Shown here: in pieces, positions 15,369-25,170 of the stretch
Layout: every line of letters starts with the position of its first letter
Position numbering within the stretch: the first letter of the stretch is position 1
Assembly: GCA_902761695.1 (NCBI GenBank)
Contig: CACWLT010000004.1
Span: 1-37,326, forward strand
Direction of reading: 5' to 3'
Source of the DNA: an uncultured Ruminococcus sp.
GTDB taxonomy: Bacteria > Bacillota > Clostridia > Oscillospirales > CAG-272
Length of the DNA: 37,326 nucleotides
The notes under the pieces: model-generated
What the model was told of the DNA's origin: nothing
The model's input: only the letters and a program-made list of their open reading frames with translations
Databases searched by the model: none
Position numbers and translations under genes: made by a program

Positions 15369-15390
15369 TGAACGGGATTTGTGGTATACT
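15363..15390 (+). promoter_or_regulatory. Promoter of the galactokinase gene run
   Basis: TTGTAA (15363-15368), 16 bases, TATACT (15385-15390), with an extended -10 TGG just upstream. Confidence 0.75.
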
Positions 15391-15452
15391 ATCCCGTGTA
15401 TCCGACACCGGCCTCCGCCGGAATCCAATCAGACGATGAAAGGGGAATTCCC

Positions 15453-16751
15453 ATGACGGCAGCTGAACTGAAAAAAACGATTCTGGAGGGCGGAATCGAC
15501 GCCGCGCTCACCGACGGTCTTTCCGTCTCCCCCGACGCCGTACCGGCCCAGAGAGAACGGTATGCCCGTGCCGCGGACGCCTTCCTGGCCAAATACGGCG
15601 ACGGAGACCTCTCCCTCTATTCCGTGGGCGGGCGCTCCGAAATTTCCGGCAACCACACCGACCACAACCACGGACGGGTCATCGCGGCCTCCGTGAATCT
15701 CGATATTCTCGCCGTCGTCAAGCCCACGGATGACGGGCGGATCCGCATCCAGTCCGAGGGCTTCCCGGAGGATGTGGTTCCCCGCGCCATGGCCGACGCC
15801 CCGGACGAAGCGAACTTCTTCACCTCCGCCGCCATCATCGCCGGCATGGAAAAGGCCTTTCTCAACGCCGGGTATAAGATCGGCGGGTTCGACGCCTACA
15901 CCACCTCCAACGTGCTGAAGGGGTCCGGCATTTCCTCCTCCGCCGCCTTCGAGGTCATGGTGGGCAACATTCTGAACCACCTCTACAACGACGGCAAGGT
16001 GTCAAACGTCGAGATCGCCAAGATGTCCCAGTACGCGGAGAACGTGTATTTCGGCAAGCCCTGCGGCCTCATGGACCAGACGGCCTGCGCGGTGGGCGGC
16101 TTCATCACCATCGATTTCAAGGATCCTGCTTCCCCCGTCATCGAGAAGCTGGATTTCGACCTGACCGCAGCGGGATACCGTCTCTGCATCGTCAACACCG
16201 GCGGCAACCACGCCAACCTGAATGCCGACTACGCCTCCGTCCCCGCCGAAATGAAGGCCGTGGCGAAGGAGCTGGGCGTCTCCGTCCTCCGGGATTCCTC
16301 GAAGGAGGCTCTGGACGCGCTGCTGGCGGCTCACGGCAAGTACCTCAGAACCTATCTGGGCGACCGGGCCATTCTCCGGGCCTACCACTTCTTCGCTGAG
16401 AACGAGCGGGTAGCGGCGCAGGTAGAAGCGCTGAAGGCCGGGGACATCGAGGGCTTCAAGGCGGGCGTCACCGCTTCCGGCAATTCCAGCTTCAAGTTCC
16501 TCCAGAACGTCTACACCACCATCAACGTGGAGGAGCAGGGGCTTTCTCTGGCGCTCTGCCTCACCGAGGACTTCCTCCGGGGCACGGGCGGCGTGTGCCG
16601 GGTTCACGGCGGCGGCTTCGCGGGCACCATCCAGGCCTTCGTTCCCTCCGATCTGACCTCCGCCTACCGGGAGAAGATGGACGCCGTGTTCGGGGAGGGC
16701 GCCTGCCACATCCTCAGCGTCCGGAAGAACGGCGCGTGCAGGATCCTGTGA
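15453..16751 (+). CDS. galK: Galactokinase (GHMP family, clostridial type)
   Basis: 432 residues. ATG 15453 is chosen for AAAGGGGA six bases upstream; an in-frame GTG at 15381 lies within the -10 region and is rejected. The galactokinase signature is at 60-74 (GRSEISGNHTDHNHG), in the GNHTDH form common in Clostridia rather than GEHTDY. The GHMP phosphate loop is GSGISSSA (157-164), the expected catalytic Asp is D208 in CGLMDQ, and the third motif is RVHGGGFAG near 389. It phosphorylates galactose at C1 with ATP in the cytoplasm, as the first Leloir step. No galT or galE is near, so it probably serves galactose freed by glycosidases such as those in this window. Confidence 0.9.
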   Translation: MTAAELKKTILEGGIDAALTDGLSVSPDAVPAQRERYARAADAFLAKYGDGDLSLYSVGGRSEISGNHTDHNHGRVIAASVNLDILAVVKPTDDGRIRIQSEGFPEDVVPRAMADAPDEANFFTSAAIIAGMEKAFLNAGYKIGGFDAYTTSNVLKGSGISSSAAFEVMVGNILNHLYNDGKVSNVEIAKMSQYAENVYFGKPCGLMDQTACAVGGFITIDFKDPASPVIEKLDFDLTAAGYRLCIVNTGGNHANLNADYASVPAEMKAVAKELGVSVLRDSSKEALDALLAAHGKYLRTYLGDRAILRAYHFFAENERVAAQVEALKAGDIEGFKAGVTASGNSSFKFLQNVYTTINVEEQGLSLALCLTEDFLRGTGGVCRVHGGGFAGTIQAFVPSDLTSAYREKMDAVFGEGACHILSVRKNGACRIL

Positions 16752-16764
16752 GAGGGACGGCGGA

Positions 16765-17151
16765 ATGAAGCTCAATCCCAAGGATACCCTCAAAAAGGTC
16801 CTGCTTCTGTTCGCCGGCTTTGTTCTGACCTACGCGCTTCTCCGTTTCATCATCTATCTGGCGGACGCCATGGACAAGCCCTGGATCTACTATGCCGGGA
16901 CCGCGCTCTACGGAATCGCCGTAGTGGTGCTCTTCGCCGTATTCTTTGTGCTGAACGGCTTCACTCTGGGGCGCACGGAATACGAGCGGGACGATCTGCC
17001 TGCAGCCTGGTCCGACGAGCGGAAAGACGACTTTCTCCGCAAGCTGCCCGCCAACCGCGAAAAGGCCCGCAGCCTGATGTACATCCTCATGCCCCTCATC
17101 GTCACGCTGCTTCTGAGCTACATCGAGCTGTCGTTCTTCACAAAAACCTGA
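16765..17151 (+). CDS. Small three-helix membrane protein of unknown function
   Basis: 128 residues. ATG 16765 lies 13 bases after the galK stop, with a GAGAGGGA ribosome binding site overlapping that stop. Hydrophobic helices lie at about 11-32, 40-64 and 103-122. A charged cytoplasmic loop between the second and third helices (YERDDLPAAWSDERKDDFLRK) would be the only sizeable soluble part. I do not recognise a family. It is probably co-transcribed with galK and rlmH. Confidence 0.75.
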   Translation: MKLNPKDTLKKVLLLFAGFVLTYALLRFIIYLADAMDKPWIYYAGTALYGIAVVVLFAVFFVLNGFTLGRTEYERDDLPAAWSDERKDDFLRKLPANREKARSLMYILMPLIVTLLLSYIELSFFTKT

Positions 17152-17182
17152 GGACGGCGGGACATCACCGCAGGGAGGCGTC

Positions 17183-17665
17183 ATGCTGAAAATCCGCGTC
17201 ATCGCCATGGGCAGGCTGACGGAGGCCGCTTTCCGGGAGGCGGCGGGGGAATACGCCAAACGGATCTCCCGCTTCTACGCCCTCACCATGGAGGAGCTGA
17301 AGCCGGAGCCGCTCCCCGCATCCCCGTCCCGGGCGGACATCGAGAAAGCCCTGGAGAAGGAAGCGGACCGCATTCTCGAAGCCGTCCCCCCGCGCGCCCT
17401 CCTCTGGGCCATGTGCGTGGAGGGACGGTCCCTGTCCTCCGAAGCCTTTTCGGAAAAAATCGCGCAGGCGGCGGATTCCGGCTCCGGCGAGATCTGCTTC
17501 GTCATCGGGTCCTCCTACGGGCTCTCCGACCGCGTCAAGGCCAAAGCCGCCCTCCGCCTGTCCGTTTCCCCCATGACCTTCCCCCATGAGCTCTTCCGGG
17601 TCATGCTCCTCGAGCAGATCTACCGGGCGGGTGAAATCGGGGCGGGAGGCAAATACCACAAATAA
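17183..17665 (+). CDS. rlmH: 23S rRNA (pseudouridine-1915 N3)-methyltransferase RlmH
   Basis: 160 residues, the family length. GGGAGG precedes ATG 17183. The SPOUT knot motifs are present: CVEGRSLSSEAF, FVIGSSYG for S-adenosylmethionine binding (usually FxIGGxxG; here a Ser replaces the second Gly), MTFPHELFRVMLLEQIYRA, and the invariant C-terminal KYHK. The enzyme methylates pseudouridine 1915 in helix 69 of 23S rRNA on assembled ribosomes. The WG-repeat gene begins 14 bases downstream. Confidence 0.96.
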   Translation: MLKIRVIAMGRLTEAAFREAAGEYAKRISRFYALTMEELKPEPLPASPSRADIEKALEKEADRILEAVPPRALLWAMCVEGRSLSSEAFSEKIAQAADSGSGEICFVIGSSYGLSDRVKAKAALRLSVSPMTFPHELFRVMLLEQIYRAGEIGAGGKYHK

Positions 17666-17679
17666 CGGAACCTTCTGCC

Positions 17680-19635
17680 ATGAGATATTTCTGGAGCAAG
17701 CTGTCAAGACCCATCCGATCCCTCCTGCTGTTCGCGCTGATCTTCGGCACGGCGTTTCTTGTGCTGCTCTACTATCTCGGCTACTATGACTTCTCCTTCC
17801 TGGACCGCTACAAGGACGAGCTGGATCTTTTGCGGGACGGAGAGCATCTGTCCTCCGGATCCGACGATCCCTTCGCCGTGCCGGAAGCGCTTCTCATGAA
17901 TCCCGCCGCCGAGCCGGACGGAAACACCCCCGCCGAAAACGAGGCGTCATCCGGCCGGGACAGCGCGGCGAATCCGCAGAACACATCCGGCCCTGCCTCC
18001 CCCGTCTCCGGAAACGGCGGGGAAAAGAAAGCCCCCGTGAACCTGCGCTATGTATACGACACAGCGGAGCTGCCCGACGCGCGGATCAAGGTCTCGACGG
18101 CGGCGGAACTGCTGAACGCGGGACGGAGCTACGCCTCCCCGACGGTGGTCTATGCCCCGGGGAAGAACGTCCTTGGCAAGCTGACCTTTGATTTTCAGTT
18201 TCCCGAGTCCTATTCGGAGACCTGGCGCCACGCCACCTCCTACCGGCTCATGCCCACCGATCCGGCCAACGAGGACAGCGAGCTGGTGACCAAGCCCTAC
18301 ACCTTCATCCAGCAGCGGCCCACTGTGGAGCTGTATATGGGCTATCTGCTCATCGAAAACGGAGACAGGATCGTGGTGGTCTCCGCGGAGGGCGAGCTGC
18401 TCTGCTCCTACGCCACCGGACGCTACGAACCTGCTTACGCACGGGATCGGGAGGACAGGCCCCTCTTCTGCCGGACGCGGAACAACGGCTCCCTGCTCTA
18501 CTTCCATCTCTCCGCCGACGGGAAGAATTTCGTTCTCAGCGACTACAACCCCGATCTGGACGGGCGCGGGCTGAGCTTCGACTATCCCGCCGACTACGGC
18601 CATACCGACACGGACCGGGTCTATGTGGACAAGGACGAGGAGACGGGTCTCTACGGCTACCGGATCCCCGTGGAATATATGCCCGAACCCGAGCCTGAAC
18701 CCGAACCTGCCGTGGAACCGGCTGAGGACGGGGAAGCGGCGGAGGCGGAAGGAGAGAGTGAACCCGCTGCAGACGCCCCCGATTCCGAATCCGCGCCTTC
18801 GGAGAAACCGGAAGCGGAAGGGGAGCCGGAACCCGAACCGCAGCCGGGCTATCTGACCCCCTATCAGTACCGGACGGCGCTGCCATTCATCGGCGGTGCG
18901 GCAGTGGTCACGGCGGCGGAACCTCTTCCCACGACCCATTACGTGAATATGGAGCTGAACGGCGCGCCCCTCTTCCCCTATTACGACCGGGACACCCATC
19001 AGACCTACCATGAGGAAGGCTGGTTCATCAACAACAGCGGCATCGACCGCTCGGTGCTCTGCTTCATCGGTGAGGACGGGGAGCCCCTCTTCCCCACGGG
19101 ATGGATGTACGCGAACGAGCAGAACCGCCGGGTCTTCGCCTCCTTCCAGCCGCCCTACACCTACGGCATCGAGTCTCTGGGCTCCTTCTACTTCGATCAC
19201 GGGCTGGTGCGCGTCCGGAAGCAGATCATCGACTTCTGGCGGTACTTCCTCCGGACGGGGTACACCGGCTCCCAGATCAAGGTGGTGGACGAATATGACG
19301 CGCTGATCCGGAAGGACGGCACGGAATTCGAGCTGCCCGTGGGATACAGCCTGGAGGGCTATTCCGAGGGCCGCCTGCTGCTGTCCCGGGACGGAAAATA
19401 CGGCGTTCAGTCCGTAACCGGCGAATGGATCGCCCAGCCCATTTTCGCGGACGGCGGTCCCTTTGTGGGCGGTCTGGCTCCCTTAAAGACCGAGGACGGC
19501 CGCTGGGGGCTCATCGATACGGACGGCAACATCGTTCTTCCCTTCACCTACGATTCCATCTCCCAGGTGTCCTCCGGCCTCATCGCCTGCTGGCGCGAGG
19601 AAAACGGCTGGAGCATCCTGCGGATCATGCAGTAA
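17680..19635 (+). CDS. WG-repeat protein with N-terminal membrane anchor
   Basis: 651 residues. One membrane helix (about 12-34) anchors a large, presumably extracytoplasmic part. A low-complexity Pro/Glu/Ala linker (about 330-390, repeated EPEP) splits a beta-rich N-terminal region from the C-terminal region. At the end are WG-type repeats: YGVQSVTGEWIAQPIF near 570 and WGLIDTDGNIVLPFTYD near 606. WG repeats form beta folds often found in surface or binding proteins; no enzyme motif is visible. It is 14 bases from rlmH with only a weak GGAA, so translation may depend on rlmH. A SecB-like gene follows closely. Confidence 0.82.
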   Translation: MRYFWSKLSRPIRSLLLFALIFGTAFLVLLYYLGYYDFSFLDRYKDELDLLRDGEHLSSGSDDPFAVPEALLMNPAAEPDGNTPAENEASSGRDSAANPQNTSGPASPVSGNGGEKKAPVNLRYVYDTAELPDARIKVSTAAELLNAGRSYASPTVVYAPGKNVLGKLTFDFQFPESYSETWRHATSYRLMPTDPANEDSELVTKPYTFIQQRPTVELYMGYLLIENGDRIVVVSAEGELLCSYATGRYEPAYARDREDRPLFCRTRNNGSLLYFHLSADGKNFVLSDYNPDLDGRGLSFDYPADYGHTDTDRVYVDKDEETGLYGYRIPVEYMPEPEPEPEPAVEPAEDGEAAEAEGESEPAADAPDSESAPSEKPEAEGEPEPEPQPGYLTPYQYRTALPFIGGAAVVTAAEPLPTTHYVNMELNGAPLFPYYDRDTHQTYHEEGWFINNSGIDRSVLCFIGEDGEPLFPTGWMYANEQNRRVFASFQPPYTYGIESLGSFYFDHGLVRVRKQIIDFWRYFLRTGYTGSQIKVVDEYDALIRKDGTEFELPVGYSLEGYSEGRLLLSRDGKYGVQSVTGEWIAQPIFADGGPFVGGLAPLKTEDGRWGLIDTDGNIVLPFTYDSISQVSSGLIACWREENGWSILRIMQ

Positions 19636-19677
19636 ACCGTGACCCCACAAATCAAATTCAGAAAAGGATATATCAAC

Positions 19678-20325
19678 ATGCCCCTCTTCAAAAGAAACGC
19701 AGACAAGAACAACGACAAGGATAAGGAAAAGAAGGTCCCCGCGCCGGAGGAAGTCCCTGAAACCGCTCCCGAAGCAGAGGACGAAACGCCCGCTCCCGAA
19801 GTCCCCGCCGCGGATTCCGCCGTGACCGCACAGGCCCAGGCCCCTGAGGCAGCGATCCCCGCTCCCGAGGCCGCCGAGGATCCCGCTCCGGCCAAGCCCC
19901 GCTACCACACCCCCGACGGATTTGAGTTCAACCGGTATTTCCTGGCTGAGCGCCACATCATGCTGGAAAATGTCAGCTACGAGACCCAGCGCGTCCAGCC
20001 CGGCCAGCTCCGTCTCAACGCCCGGGACACCATCGTGGCGCAGCTCATCGGCAGCGCAGGCGTGAAGATCACCTACAACCGCACCCTGTCCTTCGATCCG
20101 GAAGGGCCCTTCACCCTCTCCGTCTCCTTCTCCGTCATGCTGGTGTTCAATCCCGGCACCCGGGGAGAGGTGGACTGGAAGACCATCGACATGGCGGAGG
20201 AATTCAAGAAGAACTGTCCCCAGCTGGTGCAGGCCATGATGACCAAGACCACGCTCCTGGTGGCCGAAATCACCAACGCCAACGGCTCCCCCATCCTGCC
20301 CATCCTGCCTCTGGGCCACCGGTAA
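19678..20325 (+). CDS. SecB-like chaperone-fold protein with acidic N-terminal extension
   Basis: 215 residues. ATG 19678 is chosen because AAAAGGA lies upstream; an in-frame GTG at 19639 lies four bases after the preceding stop with no site. Residues 1-75 are low complexity: a Lys/Asp stretch (KNNDKDKEKK) and then Pro/Ala/Glu. The C-terminal ~130 residues carry strands and a terminal pattern (FKKNCPQLVQAMM...NGSPILPILPLG) that resembles the SecB fold's 'CP...GxPPLxLPPxNF' ending. SecB-like proteins in Gram-positives are mostly toxin-antitoxin or export chaperones; no toxin gene is adjacent. The fold assignment is inferred from a short motif. It ends 10 bases before the topoisomerase gene. 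Confidence 0.6.
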   Translation: MPLFKRNADKNNDKDKEKKVPAPEEVPETAPEAEDETPAPEVPAADSAVTAQAQAPEAAIPAPEAAEDPAPAKPRYHTPDGFEFNRYFLAERHIMLENVSYETQRVQPGQLRLNARDTIVAQLIGSAGVKITYNRTLSFDPEGPFTLSVSFSVMLVFNPGTRGEVDWKTIDMAEEFKKNCPQLVQAMMTKTTLLVAEITNANGSPILPILPLGHR

Positions 20326-20335
20326 TTCCAATTCC

Positions 20336-22342
20336 ATGAAAAAGAAAGAAACCAAGGACGTATACAACAACCAATCCATCACCTCCCTCAAGGGTCCCGA
20401 CCGCGTGCGGAAGCGTCCCGCCGTCATCTTCGGCTCGGACGGTCTGGAGGGTGCGGAGCATTCCGTCTTCGAGATCCTCTCAAACTCCGTGGATGAAGCG
20501 CGGGAAGGGTACGGCAATGTGATCAACATCACCGCCTACGCCGACCGCTCCGTGGAGATCGAGGACTTCGGCCGGGGCGTTCCCCTGGGCTGGAACGAAG
20601 GGGAGGGCCGGTGGAACTGGGAGCTGGTCTACTGCGAGCTCTATGCCGGCGGCAAATACGACAACAACTCCGGCGGCTCTGCCTACGAGTACTCCCTGGG
20701 GCTGAACGGTCTGGGAGCCTGCGCCACCCAGTACGCGTCGGAATTCTACGAAGTCTCCTCCTACGATGGCACGAACGTGTCCTCCATCTCCTTCCGGAAG
20801 GGGGAGGCCGTGACGGAGCTGAAGGTGGAGCCCCTGACGAAGAAGAACCGCCGCACCGGCACCATCCAGAGATGGCGGCCCGATCTGGAGGTCTTCACGG
20901 AGATCGACATCCCCCGGGAGTACTACGAGGACATGCTGAAGCGGCAGGCCGTGGTGAACGCCGGGATCCGCTTCGTCTTCCGCTGGGAGAAGCCCGACGG
21001 CGCCTTCGACACGGAGGAATTCTTCTACGAAAACGGCATCACGGACTACGTGGCCGAGATCGCCGGGGACACCGCCGAGACGAAGACCGCCTTCTTCCAC
21101 CTGGAGACCAAGGGCCGGGACCGGGCGGATATGAGCGACTACAAGCTGGTGGCGGACGTGGCCTGGTGCGTGTCCAAATCCGTCCACATGATCGAGCACT
21201 ACCACAATTCCTCCTGGCTGGAGCACGGCGGATCCCCGGACAAGGCCGTCCGTCTTTCCTTCGTCTCCGCGGTGGACAAGCGGCTCAAGGCCACGGGGAA
21301 GTACAACAAGAACGAATCGAAGATCACCTTCCCGGACATCGAGGACTGCCTCATCCTGGTGACGAGCAGCTTCTCCACCCGCCCCTCCTATGCCAACCAG
21401 ACCAAGAAGGCCATCACCAACACGTTCATCGCGGACGCCATGAATGAGTTTCTGAAGAACCAGCTGGAGTACTTCTTCGCGGAGAACCCGGCGGACGCGG
21501 ACCGGTTCTGCAGTCAGGTTCTGGTGAACAAGCGCTCCCGGGAACAGGCGGAAAGCACGCGGCTGGATCTGAAGAAAAAGCTCTCCTCCGGCATGGACGT
21601 GGCGCACCGGGTGGAGAAATTCGTAGCCTGCCGCTCCAAGGATCCGGAACTGCGGGAGGTCTACATCGTGGAGGGCGACTCCGCCATGACCTCCTGCAAG
21701 CTGGCCCGGGACGCGGACTTTCAGGCCATCATCCCCGTCCGGGGCAAGACCCTGAACTGCATGAAGGCCTCCTACGACCGGATCTTCAAGAGCGACATCA
21801 TCCTGGACCTGCTCCGCGTCATCGGCTGCGGGGTGGAGCTCTCGACCCGGAAGAAGACGGATATGGCCGCCTTCGATCTGGCGAACCTGCGCTGGTCCAA
21901 GATCATCATCTGCACGGACGCGGACGAGGACGGGTTCCAGATCCGCACTCTGCTTCTGACCCTGTTTTACCGTCTCCTGCCCACCCTCCTGAAGGAAGGG
22001 CGGGTGTATATCGCCGAATCCCCCCTCTATGAGATCAAGGTCTCGGGCCGGGACTCGGAATACGCCTACAACGAGCCGGAGAAGGCCCGGATCACCGCCC
22101 GTCTGGACGGGGAGAAGAAAAAGTACACCCTCCAGCGCTCCAAGGGTCTGGGCGAAAACAGCGCGGACATGATGGCCAAGACCACCATGAATCCCGCCAC
22201 TCGCCGTCTCATCCGGGTCACGCCCGCCGAGGCCGAGGCCACCGCCCGCATGTTCGACCTCATGCTGGGGGACGACCTCCCCGGCCGGAAACGGTATATC
22301 GCGGACCACGGCGCGGAATACCTGCAGATGGCGGATATCTGA
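20336..22342 (+). CDS. Divergent type IIA topoisomerase ATPase subunit (GyrB/ParE-like)
   Basis: 668 residues. The GHKL ATPase is recognisable: E46/N50 in HSVFEILSNSVDEA, D77 in EDFGRG, an AGGKYDNNS loop near 104-112 and GLNGLGA near 122-128. The TOPRIM domain has VEGDSA (about 443-448) and TDADEDG (about 526-532), retaining the metal-binding acids. The usual GDSAGGSAKQ is GDSAMTSCKL, and DADVDGAHIR is DADEDGFQIR. KGLGE is kept near 604. The B subunit hydrolyses ATP and captures DNA for a partner A subunit. None is encoded next door, where a GH51 gene lies. No clear ribosome binding site precedes ATG 20336, which suggests coupling to the SecB-like gene 10 bases upstream. It is probably a second, diverged copy rather than the housekeeping gyrase. 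Confidence 0.88.
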   Translation: MKKKETKDVYNNQSITSLKGPDRVRKRPAVIFGSDGLEGAEHSVFEILSNSVDEAREGYGNVINITAYADRSVEIEDFGRGVPLGWNEGEGRWNWELVYCELYAGGKYDNNSGGSAYEYSLGLNGLGACATQYASEFYEVSSYDGTNVSSISFRKGEAVTELKVEPLTKKNRRTGTIQRWRPDLEVFTEIDIPREYYEDMLKRQAVVNAGIRFVFRWEKPDGAFDTEEFFYENGITDYVAEIAGDTAETKTAFFHLETKGRDRADMSDYKLVADVAWCVSKSVHMIEHYHNSSWLEHGGSPDKAVRLSFVSAVDKRLKATGKYNKNESKITFPDIEDCLILVTSSFSTRPSYANQTKKAITNTFIADAMNEFLKNQLEYFFAENPADADRFCSQVLVNKRSREQAESTRLDLKKKLSSGMDVAHRVEKFVACRSKDPELREVYIVEGDSAMTSCKLARDADFQAIIPVRGKTLNCMKASYDRIFKSDIILDLLRVIGCGVELSTRKKTDMAAFDLANLRWSKIIICTDADEDGFQIRTLLLTLFYRLLPTLLKEGRVYIAESPLYEIKVSGRDSEYAYNEPEKARITARLDGEKKKYTLQRSKGLGENSADMMAKTTMNPATRRLIRVTPAEAEATARMFDLMLGDDLPGRKRYIADHGAEYLQMADI

Positions 22343-22399
22343 ACCCCCGACAGGCCGCCGGGCGTGCGAAAACCTGTTCTTAAGCAATAATCCCCCTGA

Positions 22400-23929
<1,530 letters not shown>

Positions 23930-23954
23930 TACAAATCGAATCCGCACAAAACAC

Positions 23955-24002
23955 GAACGGGGCCCCTTTGTCGGGAAACCCCGTTCTTTCTTTTTTTGTT
24001 TT
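23955..24002 (+). terminator. Terminator of the GH51 gene
   Basis: GAACGGGG (23955-23962) pairs with CCCCGTTC (23979-23986), followed by a long T-rich run (TTTCTTTTTTTGTTTT). It lies between convergent genes and may also serve the leftward zinc-ribbon gene. Confidence 0.93.
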
Positions 24003-24018
24003 CCGGCGTCTGCGGCCG

Positions 24019-24921
24019 TTATACGATGTAATAGCCGAACTGGGCCAGAATTTCGTTGAGTGCATCCTCCACGGCCGGGATGTTGATGAAAACGGTCACC
24101 AGCAGGAAGCCGAAGAGCAAGGTGAGCAGAATCCCGAGCAAAACATAAAGCAGCACGCCTCTGGCAAAGCTCTTCTTGGCGTTTTTCCGGCATCCGCCGC
24201 AGGCCCAGACGATGGTCAGCACCAGATTGACGAAGGGGATACCCATGAGCAGAATGATCCCGAGCCACCCCCACGCGCTGATCGGTTCAAGGGGCGTCCC
24301 CCTGAGATCCTCACCGTATAGGACCCGTCTCGGATCATAAGCTCCGTTCCCACCGCCGACTCCGACGGGAGACTGGACGGTATTCGCCGGTCCGTAGGTG
24401 ACGGTGGGTATGGGCTGATTCTGGACAGGGGGCGTCTCTGTGATCGTGCTGTTGAGGGCCGGATCCGGGACGCTCTGATTCTGTGAGAAGGGACTGTTCT
24501 CAGGACGGTTCCAGGATCCGCCCGATCCGCTCGGGGTCGGATTTGGCTGCCCGTTCCAGCCGTTCTGAATGTTCTGAACGGGGGGATTGTCTGCCGGGCG
24601 TCCTGCCGGGTAATCTGCCGGGCGTTCTGCCGGGCGTTCTGCCGGGCGTTCTGCCGGGCGTTCCGCCGGGATTTGAGCCGGGCTCTGCGCCGGGCGATCC
24701 CAGGGCAGCTCCGGCTGATTTTCAGGCGGAAATGCCGGCGAATCTTCGGGCTGGGTCATCAGCGCGTCCAGCGGCGACTCCGTTTTTTCAAGCTGATCGG
24801 GTTTCCCGGCAGGTTTTGCCTCTTTCTTATCGGCCTTCGGGAAGGGCGTGCCGCATTCCGTACAGAACTTGCTCTCCGCCGGCATGGCCGCGCCGCAGTT
24901 TTCACAGTATTTGATCTCCAT
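24019..24921 (-). CDS. Zinc-ribbon protein with proline-rich linker and two membrane helices
   Basis: 300 residues from ATG 24921, with AAGGAGG seven bases upstream. An N-terminal zinc ribbon (CENCG...CTECG, residues 6-26) is followed by a ~180-residue Pro/Asn/Gln-rich linker containing tandem PAER repeats (about 83-105). The C-terminal part has two hydrophobic helices (about 216-240 and 255-280) separated by a short Cys/Lys-rich loop (CGGCRKNAKKSFARG). Such zinc-ribbon/linker/membrane proteins are frequent in Clostridia; their function is not known. It has its own promoter and is convergent with the GH51 gene, so no operon partner points to a role. Confidence 0.82.
   Translation of the reverse strand: MEIKYCENCGAAMPAESKFCTECGTPFPKADKKEAKPAGKPDQLEKTESPLDALMTQPEDSPAFPPENQPELPWDRPAQSPAQIPAERPAERPAERPAERPADYPAGRPADNPPVQNIQNGWNGQPNPTPSGSGGSWNRPENSPFSQNQSVPDPALNSTITETPPVQNQPIPTVTYGPANTVQSPVGVGGGNGAYDPRRVLYGEDLRGTPLEPISAWGWLGIILLMGIPFVNLVLTIVWACGGCRKNAKKSFARGVLLYVLLGILLTLLFGFLLVTVFINIPAVEDALNEILAQFGYYIV
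24591..24674. repeat. 12-base tandem repeat inside the proline-rich linker
   Basis: Seven units of a 12-base motif, plus-strand CTGCCGGGCGTT. Four consecutive identical copies span 24615-24662, flanked by diverged copies. In the protein each unit encodes a PAER-type tetrapeptide. The array is in frame, so copy-number changes would keep the gene open. Confidence 0.92.
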
Positions 24922-24965
24922 GTTTGTCCTCCTTGCCGCTTCGGGGCCGCTTGGCTCATACTGCT

Positions 24966-24994
24966 ATTGTACCATAAATCCGGGCGTTTGTCAC
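24966..24994 (-). promoter_or_regulatory. Promoter of the zinc-ribbon membrane protein gene
   Basis: Leftward GTGACA (24994-24989), 17 bases, TACAAT (24971-24966), with an extended -10 TGG. It is divergent to the promoter at 25063. Confidence 0.72.
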
Positions 24995-25062
24995 CCCCAA
25001 TTTCAGGGAGAATGATGAAAATCGGCAAACTTTTTCCCCCTTTGTCTTCTCCCGGCCGGTAC

Positions 25063-25091
25063 TTGACGGAGCGGGGGAATTCGGGTATAAT
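25063..25091 (+). promoter_or_regulatory. Promoter of the DUF5107-TPR gene
   Basis: TTGACG (25063-25068), 17 bases, TATAAT (25086-25091). The start codon is 80 bases downstream; the leader contains GC-rich sequence that may form a weak CCGGGG/CCCCGG hairpin. Confidence 0.87.
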
Positions 25092-25170
25092 GAGGGCGGA
25101 ATGAACGCGGGCTGCGGCTCCGGGGATATGCGGTCTCCGGGCCACACCCCCGGCATGAAGGAGGGTATCC

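Noticed and set aside
15381..15452. Upstream GTG start for galactokinase
   Set aside because: It lies in the -10 region of the promoter; ATG 15453 has the ribosome binding site and the family's N-terminal length.
20480..22387. 635-codon minus-strand open frame
   Set aside because: Antisense to the topoisomerase gene, with no ribosome binding site and His/Gly/Val-rich shadow composition.
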